A DNA stretch of 64,000 bases from NCBI RefSeq assembly GCF_037038585.1, contig NC_092520.1:192676604-192740603 (forward strand), in the 5' to 3' direction. Shown here piece by piece: positions 1 through 10,442 of this stretch. How positions within the stretch are numbered: the first letter of the stretch is position 1; each line of letters begins with the position of its first letter. This DNA comes from Patagioenas fasciata (Eukaryota; Chordata; Aves; Columbiformes; Columbidae). A model generated the notes under the pieces. It had not been told where the DNA came from, did not search any database, and saw nothing but the letters and a program-made list of their open reading frames with translations. Made by a program: the position numbers and the translations under genes.

Positions 1-1410
1 AATGCTACTCTATGTTTCATTCTTTGTTTTCTGATGCACAGTTACAGATGCAATGCATGTATGAGCAGGTTTAGATATTGCAGCTTGTTACAGGTGTCAT
101 TGCAATAAACTATATACATGCTTCGTATAGTTTAGATCATTTTCTATAAGTATGCCCACCTCCAAAGAGTATTAAAGCCATTTATGTTATTTCTTCTTTA
201 TAGATCTGAGCTTTCATATATTTCAATTTTTATGAAGTTGTACCATATTTTGCCCAAGCCAACTCTTTTATTTGAAAAAAAAAAAAAAAGTATGCAGAGA
301 ATATCCATAGCGTTACACTTTAATTCTTAGGTATAAAGTTCCTTCCGCTAGGAACCGTATTTTGCATTCATGTTGCCTTTTCTAGAAAACAAGAAAACCA
401 AAGCAATTTTATACAAATGCATTTTAGAAGTCTCTCTATCAGTCTTCTGATTCCACACCCAGAAGAAATCTATCGTTACATTCCATTGTGTAGTAACTGC
501 AGGCTATTGTTAGCATTTTAATAAAGTTCACAACTGGGTGTCATAATACAGAGAGCTATTCTTTTAATATCTCACATGAAATCTTCGCTCTTATTTCTTT
601 GATAGTCTGAATCTCATATTGCTTGGCTCAAGCCACAAAGAAAACATGCTCTCAGACTGTTTAAATGGTTTATAGGCATATCAGTACTTTTTTATCGATC
701 TTGATACAGTAGACTAGAGAACTATAAATTGACATTCTTCTTTGCTTAATCAAATTTCCAATAGTATAATATTCAACCAATTTAAAATAATGCTTTGAGT
801 AGCCAAGCTTTTTGCTTTTCATAAAGCAAGCTCTAGTAAGGTGAGATTGAACAAATTCATCACTACTCTCCATGTATGTTTATGTTAAAAATGAAAGAAT
901 AAGGTACTTCATATTCAGTGGTGTAATTTTTCCCATCCACTCTTGTCATTTGAGTATATGCGCTTAAATATCATCTTCTTTATTTTAAACACAAATTACT
1001 CTAACCTGACTGACCTACACTTTCTGCCATTAAAAAACTAACTGTTATCTAGTTCCAAGCATCAAACTCACCAAATTCCACAGTGACAAAGGAAACAACC
1101 ATAATTATTTCATTTTGTAATATTTTTGGTGTAACTGCATTCCTCTGCAAATCAAAAAGACTGCATTCACTAATGTCAGAATTAGTTTCAATTTTGCAAG
1201 TATGAACAAGGGCCAAAACAGTATGGTCACTTTGCTGTCAACCTGGACAGACAGATAATAGAAACTTCCCTGGCTATGGGTATTTATAATAAAACAGTAG
1301 GCATTTTCAAGACACCATGGAGACTGATAATACATACCATGAACCCGCAGCAGCATTTTGTCTAGTGAGCACTTTTGCAAATGCTTATGTGGGTTCAGCT
1401 TTGGCTCCTC
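1..1410. other. Intergenic sequence, no gene seen
   Basis: This is AT-rich unique sequence downstream of GRM8. It has a 15-A run at 275-289 and otherwise only short ORFs (longest about 120 codons, at 1105-1467, partly running into the CR1 that follows). None shows a recognisable domain or splice context. Confidence 0.6.
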
Positions 1411-2735
1411 ACACAGATTCACAGAATCACAGAATATTAGGGAATGGAAGGGACCTCGAAAGATCATCTAGTCAAATCGCACTGCCGGAGCAGGAACACT
1501 TAGATTGGGTTACACAAGAATGGGTCCAGGCGGGTTTTGAATGTCTCCAGAGAAGGAGACTCCAAAACCTCCCTGAGCAGCCTGTTCCAGTGTTCTGTCA
1601 CCCTCACAGTGGAGAAGTTTCTTCTCACATTTAAGTTGAACCACCTATGTTCCAGTTTGCAACCGTTACCCCTTGTCTAATCATTGGTTGTCACCGAGAA
1701 GAGCCTGGCTCCATCCTCCTGACACTCACCCTTTATATATTTATAAACATTAATGAGGTCACCCCTCAGTCTCCTCCAAGCTAAAGAGACCCAGCTCTCT
1801 CGGCCTTTCCTCGTAAGGAAGATGCTCCACTCTCTTAATCATCTTTGTGGCTCTGTGCTGGACTCTCTCTAGCTGTTCCCTGTCCTTCTTGAACTGGACA
1901 CAATATTCCAGATGTGGTCTCACCAGGGCAGAGTAGAGGGGGAGGAGAACCTCTCTCGACCTACTAACCACCCCTCTTCTAATACACCCCAGGATGCCAT
2001 TGGCCTTCTTGGCCACAAGGGCACAGTGCTGGCTCATGGTCATCCTGCTGTCCACCAGGATCCTCAGGTCCCTTTCCCCTACGCTGCTCTCTAATAGGTC
2101 ATTCCCCAACTTATACTGGTACCTGGGGTTGTTCCTACGCAAATGCAAGACTCTACGCTTGCCCTTGTTATATTTAACTAAACTTTTCCCCGCTCAACTC
2201 TCCAGCCTGTCCAGCTCTCACTGGATGGCAGCACAGCCTTCTGGTGTGTCAGCCACTCCTCCCACTTTTGTGTCATCATCAAACTTGCTGACAGTCCACT
2301 CTATTCCCTCATCGAAGTTGATGAATATATTGAATAGTACTGGTCCCAGAAGCGAATCCTGAGGGACTCCACTAGATACAGGCCTCCAACTAGACTCTGC
2401 CCCATTGACCATGACTCTCTGGCTTCTTTCCTTCAACCTGTTCACAGTTCACCTCAGTACCCCATCATCCAGGCCACACTTCCTCAGTTTAGCTGCAAGG
2501 ATGCTGTGGGAGGCTGTGTCAAATGCTTTACTGAAATCAAGATAGATCACATCCACTACTTTGCCATCATCTATCCACCTGGTTGCCATAAAAGACTATG
2601 AGGTTGGTTAAGCATGACTTCGCTTTGGTGAAGCCATGTTCGCTGTCCCTAATGACCCTCTTATCCTTGATATGCCTTCAGACCACACCAAGGATAAGTC
2701 ATTCCATCACCTTTCCAGCAATGCAGGTAAGGAAT
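1411..2735 (-). mobile_element. CR1 LINE, 5'-truncated, decayed ORF2
   Basis: This is a CR1 retrotransposon copy on the minus strand. Its 3' terminus is at the low-coordinate end, where three octamers of the ATTCTGTG type form the tail (about 1411-1436). Two broken reverse-transcriptase pieces are readable. One, at 2218-2445, has the palm motifs [15 protein letters not shown] and KFDDDTK, where CR1 normally has FADD. The other, at 1759-2148, is the C-terminal part of ORF2 ([32 protein letters not shown]). Frameshifts and stops separate them, so the copy is dead. The 3' part closely matches the copy at 17535-18277. The 5' boundary near 2735 is approximate, and I could not identify a target-site duplication. 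Confidence 0.93.
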
Positions 2736-2812
2736 CTCTTGTAAAATTAATGGAGTATGTACTTTGATCAGAAAGTAGCTATTATGCTTATTAACAGACC
2801 ATCATCTTTTCT

Positions 2813-4140
2813 GTGGACATTAAAACTGTTCAGGGATACCCTAAGGGCCACTACCTCTGGTGGACCAGGGGTTTCCTGCTGCCCAAATGCTGGATTCCAG
2901 CCTGTGGTGCCCCAAGGCCCAAGGGTATCCCTCCTGGAATGATAGACACAGATGCTGCTTTCCTGTTTGCAGGTCTAACCAGCCACAGGGCTGTGTGTTC
3001 ATCCCAGACACCTGCACACAGCCACAGAGGGGACACTGATACAGCTGCCTACATGACTGGCATGGCCAGGCCACTAGTGGTATTTAGCAACAACCACATG
3101 TATTAGGCGTACGTCAGTTATCAGAACCATCAACAGACAGGTCCTCTTCTCCTTCAGTCAATCAGGCCTGAAGTTCACACAAATGCCCCCACTTGCTGGA
3201 TTCACACACACCTGCACATGCACATTTACATATCCCCTGAGCATCAGCATCCTCTGTCTGATCTGCTTTGTCCACATTACAGGTACTCTTACTTGTTCCA
3301 CTGCTCTCCCACTTGCTGGCTGGTCCTTCTTGGTGGTCTCTAGCAAATGCATATGAACTCTCACACTTGTCTCAGACACACTCATCCCTCCCAATACCAG
3401 CATGAACCCTGTGTGTGGGTCTGGGACCTCAACATCTGGTCTGTACCCACAAGTTAGGGGAAAATAAGAAGGCAATGCTCCCTGTGGCTGCAGGCATGCA
3501 GGCACCCTGGTGCTAGGACCCTCACTTGGTCCATCTGCTGGCACCATGGACACAAGTGCCCTGTGGCCAGCATCTGACTCCAACTGCTGGCAGTTGGATC
3601 AGTCACTGCAGCCCCCCAGCTGCTCCACACCAAACACATGGGTCCCTGTGACCCAGGTGCCTCTCAGCTGCTGACTCAGAGCCCCTCACAGCTTCCAGTT
3701 ACTGGCACCATGAACGCATGGACCATTGTCTCCAAGGTCTCACTCTTGTTGCTGATGCTTGTCAACCACTCTAACCTCTCCAGTTGCTGGCTACTAGACC
3801 TTGCAGTAGTCACACATGGGTGGAAGAGTGAGATTACACAGAAAGACAAGAAGTGATTTAATAAGATAGGATGGCTGCAGTGATCAGGCATATTGACTGG
3901 CAACTGTTTACATGTGACCAGCTCCTTTAGTACTTGCTCCTCTCTGCTGTTCCTCACCAGTTCCTGCACCCTAAAATTCCTCAGTAATACTTGCCTGGTG
4001 CCACAGGCCACCCTCAAATATCCAAAATCCTTGTGTTCATCTTACTTCTGCCTTCTCAGTTGTAAAGCCCAGGTTCCTATACGTTATAAAGCCCAGTTTG
4101 GTCCTCTCCAAGACTTTTTCCCCTCAGTTGGTGGCTAAAG
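2813..4140. repeat. GC-rich repetitive block with ~83-bp minisatellite, possibly a decayed LTR
   Basis: The base composition is clearly more GC-rich than the flanks and is full of CTGCTGG, ACCATG and CACATG words. Between 3536 and 3790 a TGCTGG-like anchor recurs at 3536, 3585, 3620, 3669, 3700, 3749 and 3785. The spacings are 49, 35, 49, 31, 49 and 36, so there are about three units of roughly 80-85 bp, each made of a 49-bp and a ~34-bp half. Long stop-free stretches on the minus strand (for example 3158-3583) reflect composition, not a gene. Similar internal minisatellites occur in some bird LTRs, so this may be a decayed endogenous-retroviral LTR, but I could not place TG...CA ends or a duplication. 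The outer boundaries are approximate. Confidence 0.45.
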
Positions 4141-5794
4141 AGTTTCAGTTTTTGTCACGGTCTCTATTATTGTTTATCAGGTTTGTGTCTCTTTGAGTTT
4201 TAGCACTTTCCCTTTCACTTATTATCCCCTTTGAAACAAAGTTATTTGATCTGACAATCTTACTGAAGAAGATGGTCTCACAGCCCATGCATCTTTACAT
4301 AAACATTTTCTCAGTTTTCTCAGGTGAGAATATTCCCATGTTTGCATGGCCACTCCAGCTTGTGCTGGAAGTACAATGATATCCATCTGCCTTTTTGATT
4401 TACAGCTTGAATTATACCAAAACAAATTAACTCGATGTGTTGTAGCCCACCTACAGAGTACAATGACACTTTTTCCTTATGAATACAGGATGGGGTTATT
4501 CTATAAGCCTATAACAACAAGAAGAGGGTTCTGAATATTCAATACTTGAATATATATTGTGCATTTAATGTTTATTTATTTTCAGGACTCAATTTATGGT
4601 GGAACAAGTTTGAAGCATGAAAAGCTTTGATAACACAAAACTAATTTGTCATAGGAATTCATTTTCTTTATGTATGCCTTCCATCAGCATGTACTCCCTA
4701 AAAATCAACTAAGAATCCACAAGTAAAAAGCTTGATATAAATTTCATGAAGGGTCACTTTAGACCACTGCCCTGTAATGTCTCCATGTCCTTCCTATATA
4801 TTTAAAATTAGTATTTCTAAGACTTCAAATAATTTAAAAATGGAAAAGAGAAACAAAAGCAGTTTGTGAAATGCTCCAGTCCATACAGCTTTGCTAACAC
4901 AGAGAAAGAAATTATCATCCCACATATAATAATGATTTGCTGCATAAAGTGTGTCTGTGGGACTGCAGCTTTGCAACACAGTTTGTATCTATTTTTGCCT
5001 CCACAGTTCTTAAACAAAACAATAGCTTGGGGGTTTTTGTTTGTTTCTTTTGTTGTGTTTTGTTTATTTGTTTGTTTCTTTTGTTTCTGTTTTTTTTTTT
5101 AGTTTATTTTTGTTTTTACTGAAGGCATATTTTTAGTTGTAAAAGAACTGCAATAGCAGTATTTGCTTTGGTATAGCTAAATAAACATCAACTGCATAAC
5201 ATTTAAAATATGTATCAGAAATAAAAAGGTTATTTCTTTTCAGCAATACTAAATTAAACCTATTATTATTTATCATATAAACTGTAATCCCTTTTTTCTT
5301 TTCCATGAGTACTGAGGAGGTCTCTAATCACAGCATCCTGGAAAGAGTTATTGCTGAGCTATTTCAAAGCTTGTGATTATCTTCTGGCAAAGATAGTGTT
5401 GTGTTTATCCATACCATATTCTGCTGGCTCATACATACAAAATAATATTTCAAAGTGTTGAACTGAACATTTTCTTTTACCTTTGAAATAAACACATTTT
5501 AGTCCTTCATTATACTTCATGGAATACATTTGATTTCTGGCAGAGAAAATAACATGTTACTGTAAATGTTTCAGGCAAGACCAATATGAAAATAGCACTG
5601 ATTTGACATTATAAAATTCAGTATGAAGTGTAGACATTCTGTATTCGACACTTCCACTCATTTGGAAATGGCTGAAGACACATGGCATGAATGCAGAGTT
5701 TCAGGAACACTTTCTTTGTTCTTTATCTGTGAGGTGGCACATTTTACAAATAAAAAATTGTTAGGAAACAAACAAGTATGGGGTTGCCATATTC
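4141..5794. other. Intergenic sequence, no gene seen
   Basis: This is AT-rich unique DNA with only chance ORFs. It contains a T/G-rich low-complexity tract at 5029-5117, listed separately. Confidence 0.55.
5029..5117. repeat. TTTG/TTTC-rich low-complexity tract
   Basis: An imperfect run of TTTG, TTTC and poly-T starts with GGGGGTTTTTG. The hydrophobic ORF through it (4866-5102) is an artefact of the T-rich composition. Confidence 0.85.
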
Positions 5795-5863
5795 AGGGGC
5801 AGGAGTTAGACTCAATGATCCTTGTGGGTTCCTTCCACCTCAGGACATTCTATGATTCTATGA
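5795..5863 (+). mobile_element. CR1 3'-end fragment
   Basis: This is a very short, 5'-truncated CR1 in plus orientation. It contains the CR1 3'-UTR phrase in which TTAGACTCAATGATCC precedes GGGTTCCTTCCA, and it ends in the octamer tail ATTCTATGATTCTATGA at 5847-5863. Confidence 0.9.
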
Positions 5864-6919
5864 TAAGCATATTTTAGTGTCAAGACTTCTCTGTATTGTA
5901 GAGGATAACAACATGAAGTATTTCCATATATGCTAGCTACTACTAATTTTTTTAATATATGCACTATAATATCACAAGACAATTGTGCATACAATGCGTG
6001 GTCACTTTTACAAGTTGTGAAGTAGGAAAACACAATTTCTTGAAAATCAAAATCCACTAAGTGTTTAAACTAGGGTAAGAGAAATGTTATATTTGATGTT
6101 ATGAGAAGAGATTTCCAAGAAAATGTGATGCTAACTGATTTCATTATCAATAATATAATAAACAAAAAAAAAAAAAAAGGCTTATCCAAAGCTGTGTAAG
6201 GAATCTGGGAGAAAGGAAGAAATAATTTGTTTTTTTGTTGTTGTTGTTTTGTTTGTTTGGGGTTTTTGCTTGTTTGTTTGGGTTTTTTTGTTTGTTTTGT
6301 TTTGTTCTGCTTTGGGGTTTTGTTGTTGTTGGTTTTGGTTTTGTTTTTCCAGTTGTCTAGCACTAGCTATCACAACAAAATATTGAATTAGAAAGTGCAA
6401 GTATAGATTTATTGATCAATCATAACAGTAGAATATGTAACAGCTACCATCAGACTTGGGAAACATGCAGAATCACCATCTCTTTGTTTGTGCCTTACAT
6501 AGCACAGAAGAAATTGTATTAATACTTGCTCTTCAAAGGTGTTCATGGCAGCTTTGCTCTTGCCATAGGTAAAACACTGTTGCACAATTGGCAATCACAT
6601 TTTGGTAGCATTTAGAGGCCCAATTCCCACAGATTCTGAAGAAAACTAAAATTTCATTTAGAAGGGAAATGAGAGAGGGGGAACAAAAGCAAAATCCATA
6701 GCCCTGAACTACATACTTGGTACAGAACAGAATAAGAATCAGCTATTTCAGAAAAAAAGATCCAGCAAAGTCAATATGGTTAGCGAGGACTACTACACAT
6801 GGAAATGTGTTTCACTAGCATGGTCCAGCTGGTGGTTTGAGCTGGAGCCTAACAGGTTTTCTGCCAGGGTGACTTTGCTCTGCCTTCCTGCAGAGGAGCA
6901 AAGAAAGACTGCACCTCTA
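5864..6919. other. Intergenic sequence, no gene seen
   Basis: Unique AT-rich DNA. It has an A-run at about 6163-6178 and a T/G-rich tract at 6226-6349. No coding evidence. Confidence 0.55.
6226..6349. repeat. GTTT/GTT low-complexity tract
   Basis: This is a 120-bp imperfect run of GTT, GTTT and GGGTTTTTTG on the plus strand. On the minus strand it reads as Asn/Gln/Lys-rich frames (6070-6400), which are not genes. Confidence 0.9.
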
Positions 6920-7200
6920 GTTTTATCGCTGAGCATGACATCATATGGTATGGAACACTGCTTGGGTCAGTTGGGGTCAACTGTCCCAGCTGTGTTTCCT
7001 CCCAGCTGCTTGAGCATCCCCAGCCTACTTTCTGGGGGGGTGGTGTAAGGAGCAGAAAAGGCCTTGACTCTGTGTAAGAAGTGCTCAGCAATTACTAGAA
7101 CACCCTTGTATTACCAACAGTTTTCAGCTCAAATCAAAAAGACAGTCCCATAGTAGCTTCTGTGAAGAAAATAAACTTTGTCCCAGTCAAAATCAGCACA
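6920..7200 (+). mobile_element. ERVL-type solo LTR, 3' portion
   Basis: This is the 3' part of a widespread bird ERVL-type LTR in plus orientation, recognised from remembered family phrases. It has GAGCATGACATCATATGG at 6932-6949, then the GGTCAGTTGGGGTCAACTGTCC segment, then GAGCAGAAAAGGCCTTGAC and GTGCTCAGCAATTACTA. It closes with CCCAGTCAAAATCAGCACA, with the LTR 3' CA at 7200. The 5' half is missing and no internal retroviral genes flank it. The 5' boundary is uncertain by tens of bases. Confidence 0.75.
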
Positions 7201-10005
7201 CTGCCTCATCAGCTAAACGCTTTATCCTCCCCATCTGCTTTGCTGGGTTGTCAGAATCCTATCAGCTCCTGTTGCACCCATTTGGAAGGAGAAGCTGGAG
7301 TCCTGCAAGGGGATTGCAAGCCAGGCTCTTTGGCTGATGAGACTGCATGTATCCTACCCCTCTCAAGGCACCTCTGAACTGTAAGGAGTCACTCTACTTT
7401 GTTCGGCACTTATGCCTCCGGTGAAGAATGCAGCCTAAATACTTTCTAACAAAAGCAGAGGTCAAGTATTCCCTTCCAGTCGAGGCCAAGTGATTTTAGC
7501 CAATAATTCAGCAGTTATGAGATTTAGATAGGCAGTTGTACACTTGCGTTCAAATCCTTTCTGTTCCTGACAGGAGTTAAATTCACATCTTTGACTCACA
7601 AAGGTCAGTCTGAAACCACTAAGCTATGCTATATTTTTAAAAATAAATAAAACAGTTGTTCATCTTTGCTTGGAATATTAGAGGATTAACTTGAAGCAGA
7701 GGAAGAAAGAACAAGCATAAGGACAATCGATTCTCTGACCCAGTGATAAAAACATTTAACTAATAGGAGGATGAACTATGTTTCATTCCCCTCTCCTAAG
7801 GATTACTCGTGCTTTTTGTAACCTCTGCTTCTATTTTTATTTAATAAAAAATGCATTAACTTTTTACGCAAAAAAAAAGCATAATATATACACACTGAAA
7901 CATACATTTGAAATCTTCTTGGTTCCCTCACCAGGCATATTGAGTGAGTTCAAGCTGACCCAAAGTCTTCAAAATAATATAATTTTAACAAAGAAAATGC
8001 TGGTTGATTTTATAATTATAGAGGAGTATGCAAGATTAATCAGAATCTACTTTCAGTGGTATAATAATATTTTAAAGGCTTACATGCTTTTTTATTTTTA
8101 ATCATGAACCATTTTAATGTCTCCTTTGTGATATTTCTGTGTCTCATATGCTTGATCTCTTTATTGGACTAACCAGATATAGCAGGGCTGTTACATCTGT
8201 AACTGTTAAGCCAGTCCTGTTAGTTCACTGAGGCTTTTAAGTGCCCATATCTGCTGTACTTAGTCCTCTCACTATGGTCAAATAGACAACAGATCTAATG
8301 CTCCTAAAACACAACTAAGCGTTCTCTCACTCTTAAGTCTCATATTTGCTGGAAATCTATCAAAATAGCTACTCCAAAACAAGGACTTCTACACTAGCTT
8401 TTGTTGAAATAATGACACCAGAATCGGTATTTCCATACCTTGCTGATGCAGAAATTCAGAGACTTATATTAATCTTATATTTTACTACTCCCTCGTTATT
8501 ATTTTTGATCCTTACTTTCACCCTTGTCTGTTTTCTCCAAATTATTTATCAATAGAGGGCTTAATACAATTAACATACTAGAGGCCTACAAGAGTCCACA
8601 AACTTGCTCTAAACACTAACAACTTCGGGTTGTTTTGAGCTCAGGAGGAATGCAGGAATGCAAATAATTTTATTAACACATCTTTATATACTACAATCAC
8701 AATAGACTACCTTTAATAAGAATCCATGTCTGATAATTGTTTTCCAGCCTGAGTAAAAGCTTTGTATGTCAAACATGGTGAAACAAGCTTGTTTAGCTAT
8801 TATAATTTTATTACGGTATAAAGATGTTATTTTCAGTGATCTGAGCTAAACACTTCTGCACAGCTCAAAAGGCAGGATTAAGAAAAAAAATTAGAAAATA
8901 CATGGGTTTTCATATTGGAGTAATTGTAAGGAAGAGCTGACTTCAGCTAACTAGATGTAAAACAGGTCACAACCTGAGAGTGAAGAGAGGAAAAGAAAAA
9001 GGAAAAAAAACAGAACTCAGAGAGTTGTGTTAGTTAGTTGATAACAACACAAATCAGACACAGAAACAAAATTTTCCTCTTATGTATTTTTCCCAAACTG
9101 TGTGTTAGTTGTACAGAACTAGACAGTGCACAATAAGCAGAGGACCTCTAGGACTCATTACATCTCCTTGAGCCTCCCAGTCTGGAGTAGTCCACCCTTA
9201 AAATAAGAACCATACATTTTCTATGCTCTTAATTGGATCCACTAGCACTTTAAAGACTTGTAAGGTGACGGCAGCACCAGAAGTCCTTTGGAATAATTCT
9301 CCCAATAGTTGGATTCCCTGTGCTTTGTCTGAGCAAATTACAGAAAGCAATGAAGTAACCTCTTGAAGCCTGTTCGCTCAGTCTTGTAGTTTCTCCAGCA
9401 GCTACTGCACAAGGACTTAATGGGAACCCCAAATTTGTTTGCTCCTTTGAATTCCAGCAATGAAATAATATTCTGTGAATATGTTTTTTCCTTTATTAAC
9501 TCTTTCAGTATTTATTTAATCAGTATTTCTTCTTCTTCTTTTTTTCCTATTTTTAATTAATAGTGGGGAAAAGAAACACTTTGCTGCCTCTGAAGCTGGC
9601 AAGTAAGCTAAGTAGAAAAATATACCTATCTCCCACCCCTGGGATGTAGTTCTTGTATTTTATTTATTTAGTATTAGCTCTTCATACTGTCCTGAGCTGC
9701 CTGACATTCTTCTGAGTTCAAGACACATATGATTTTGATGCATTTCTAGCTATTTCAGAAAGGATCTTGGAACTAGAGGCTAAATGGAAAGAGTGTTAAT
9801 CTCCCGCTCCTATGCTCAACAGAAAAGCAGAAAGCTGTGAGATTTTGCAGTGATGGATTAACAGTATAAATAGCCATCCCTAAGTAACAGCATACACATC
9901 ACCTTTAATTTAATGAAAGTCGAATTATTGTTTACTATTTTAAATCATACTTCAAATCCTTCTAAAACCTGGTCCTTCCCTTCTGACTCTTATTATTTCT
10001 ACACA
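7201..10005. other. Intergenic sequence with one possible ancient SINE
   Basis: Mostly unique AT-rich DNA. It holds the SINE-like head at 7562-7636 and otherwise only chance ORFs such as 7778-8101. Confidence 0.5.
7510..7636 (-). repeat. Possible tRNA-derived SINE remnant
   Basis: On the minus strand, TAGCTTAGTGG (7626 down to 7616) is a perfect fit to the pol III A-box pattern TRGYNNANNGG. A degenerate B-box-like stretch GAATTTAACTCC starts 42 nt further on (7584-7573). That is close to the ~44-nt A-to-B spacing of a tRNA, so a tRNA-derived SINE head is likely. A functional tRNA is not: the acceptor stem and a proper GGTTCRANTCC box are missing. The body (7510-7561) and its boundary are not resolved, and the family (MIR/CORE-SINE-like or other) is a guess. 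Confidence 0.4.
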
Positions 10006-10442
10006 AAGGGCCATGAAGATGGTCAGAAGGTTGGAGCACCCCTCCTATGAAGAGAGGCTGAGAACACCAGGGTTGTTCTGTCTGGAGAAGAGAAGGCTCT
10101 GGGGAGATTCTATAGCAGCCTTCCAGTACCTAAAGGGAACCTACAAGAAAGGTGGAAAGGGACATTTTGCAAGGGTGTCCTAGTGATAGGACAAGGAATA
10201 CTGGCTTTAAACTGAAAGAGAGTAGATTTAGGTTAGATATAAGGAAGAAATTCTTCACTGTGGGGTCAGTAAGGTACTGAAATAGGATGCCCAGAGAAGC
10301 TGTAGGGAGGTGTTTAAGACCAGGTTGTATGAGGCTGTGAGCAATCTGGTCTAGCAGAAAGTGCCCCTGCCCATGGCAGGGAGGTTGGAACTACATGATC
10401 TTTAAGGTCGCTTTTAACCCAAACCATTCTGTGATTCTATGA
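10006..10442 (+). mobile_element. CR1 LINE 3' fragment
   Basis: This is a plus-strand CR1 copy of about 440 bp. It runs from the 3' end of ORF2 (a GGTTGGAGCACC..CTCCTATGAAGAG segment, then the 'LFSLEKRRL'-type coding region in broken frame) through the 3' UTR to the octamer tail CATTCTGTGATTCTATGA (10425-10442). It belongs to the same 3'-end type as the copies at 51062-51511 and 60858-61517. Confidence 0.93.

Noticed and set aside
3158-3583. 141-codon minus-strand ORF in the GC-rich block
   Set aside because: It overlaps tandem-repeat DNA on a GC-rich background where stops are rare. No splice context or domain is visible.
4866-5122. Phe/Cys/Leu-rich ORFs resembling membrane segments
   Set aside because: Produced by the T/G-rich low-complexity tract at 5029-5117.
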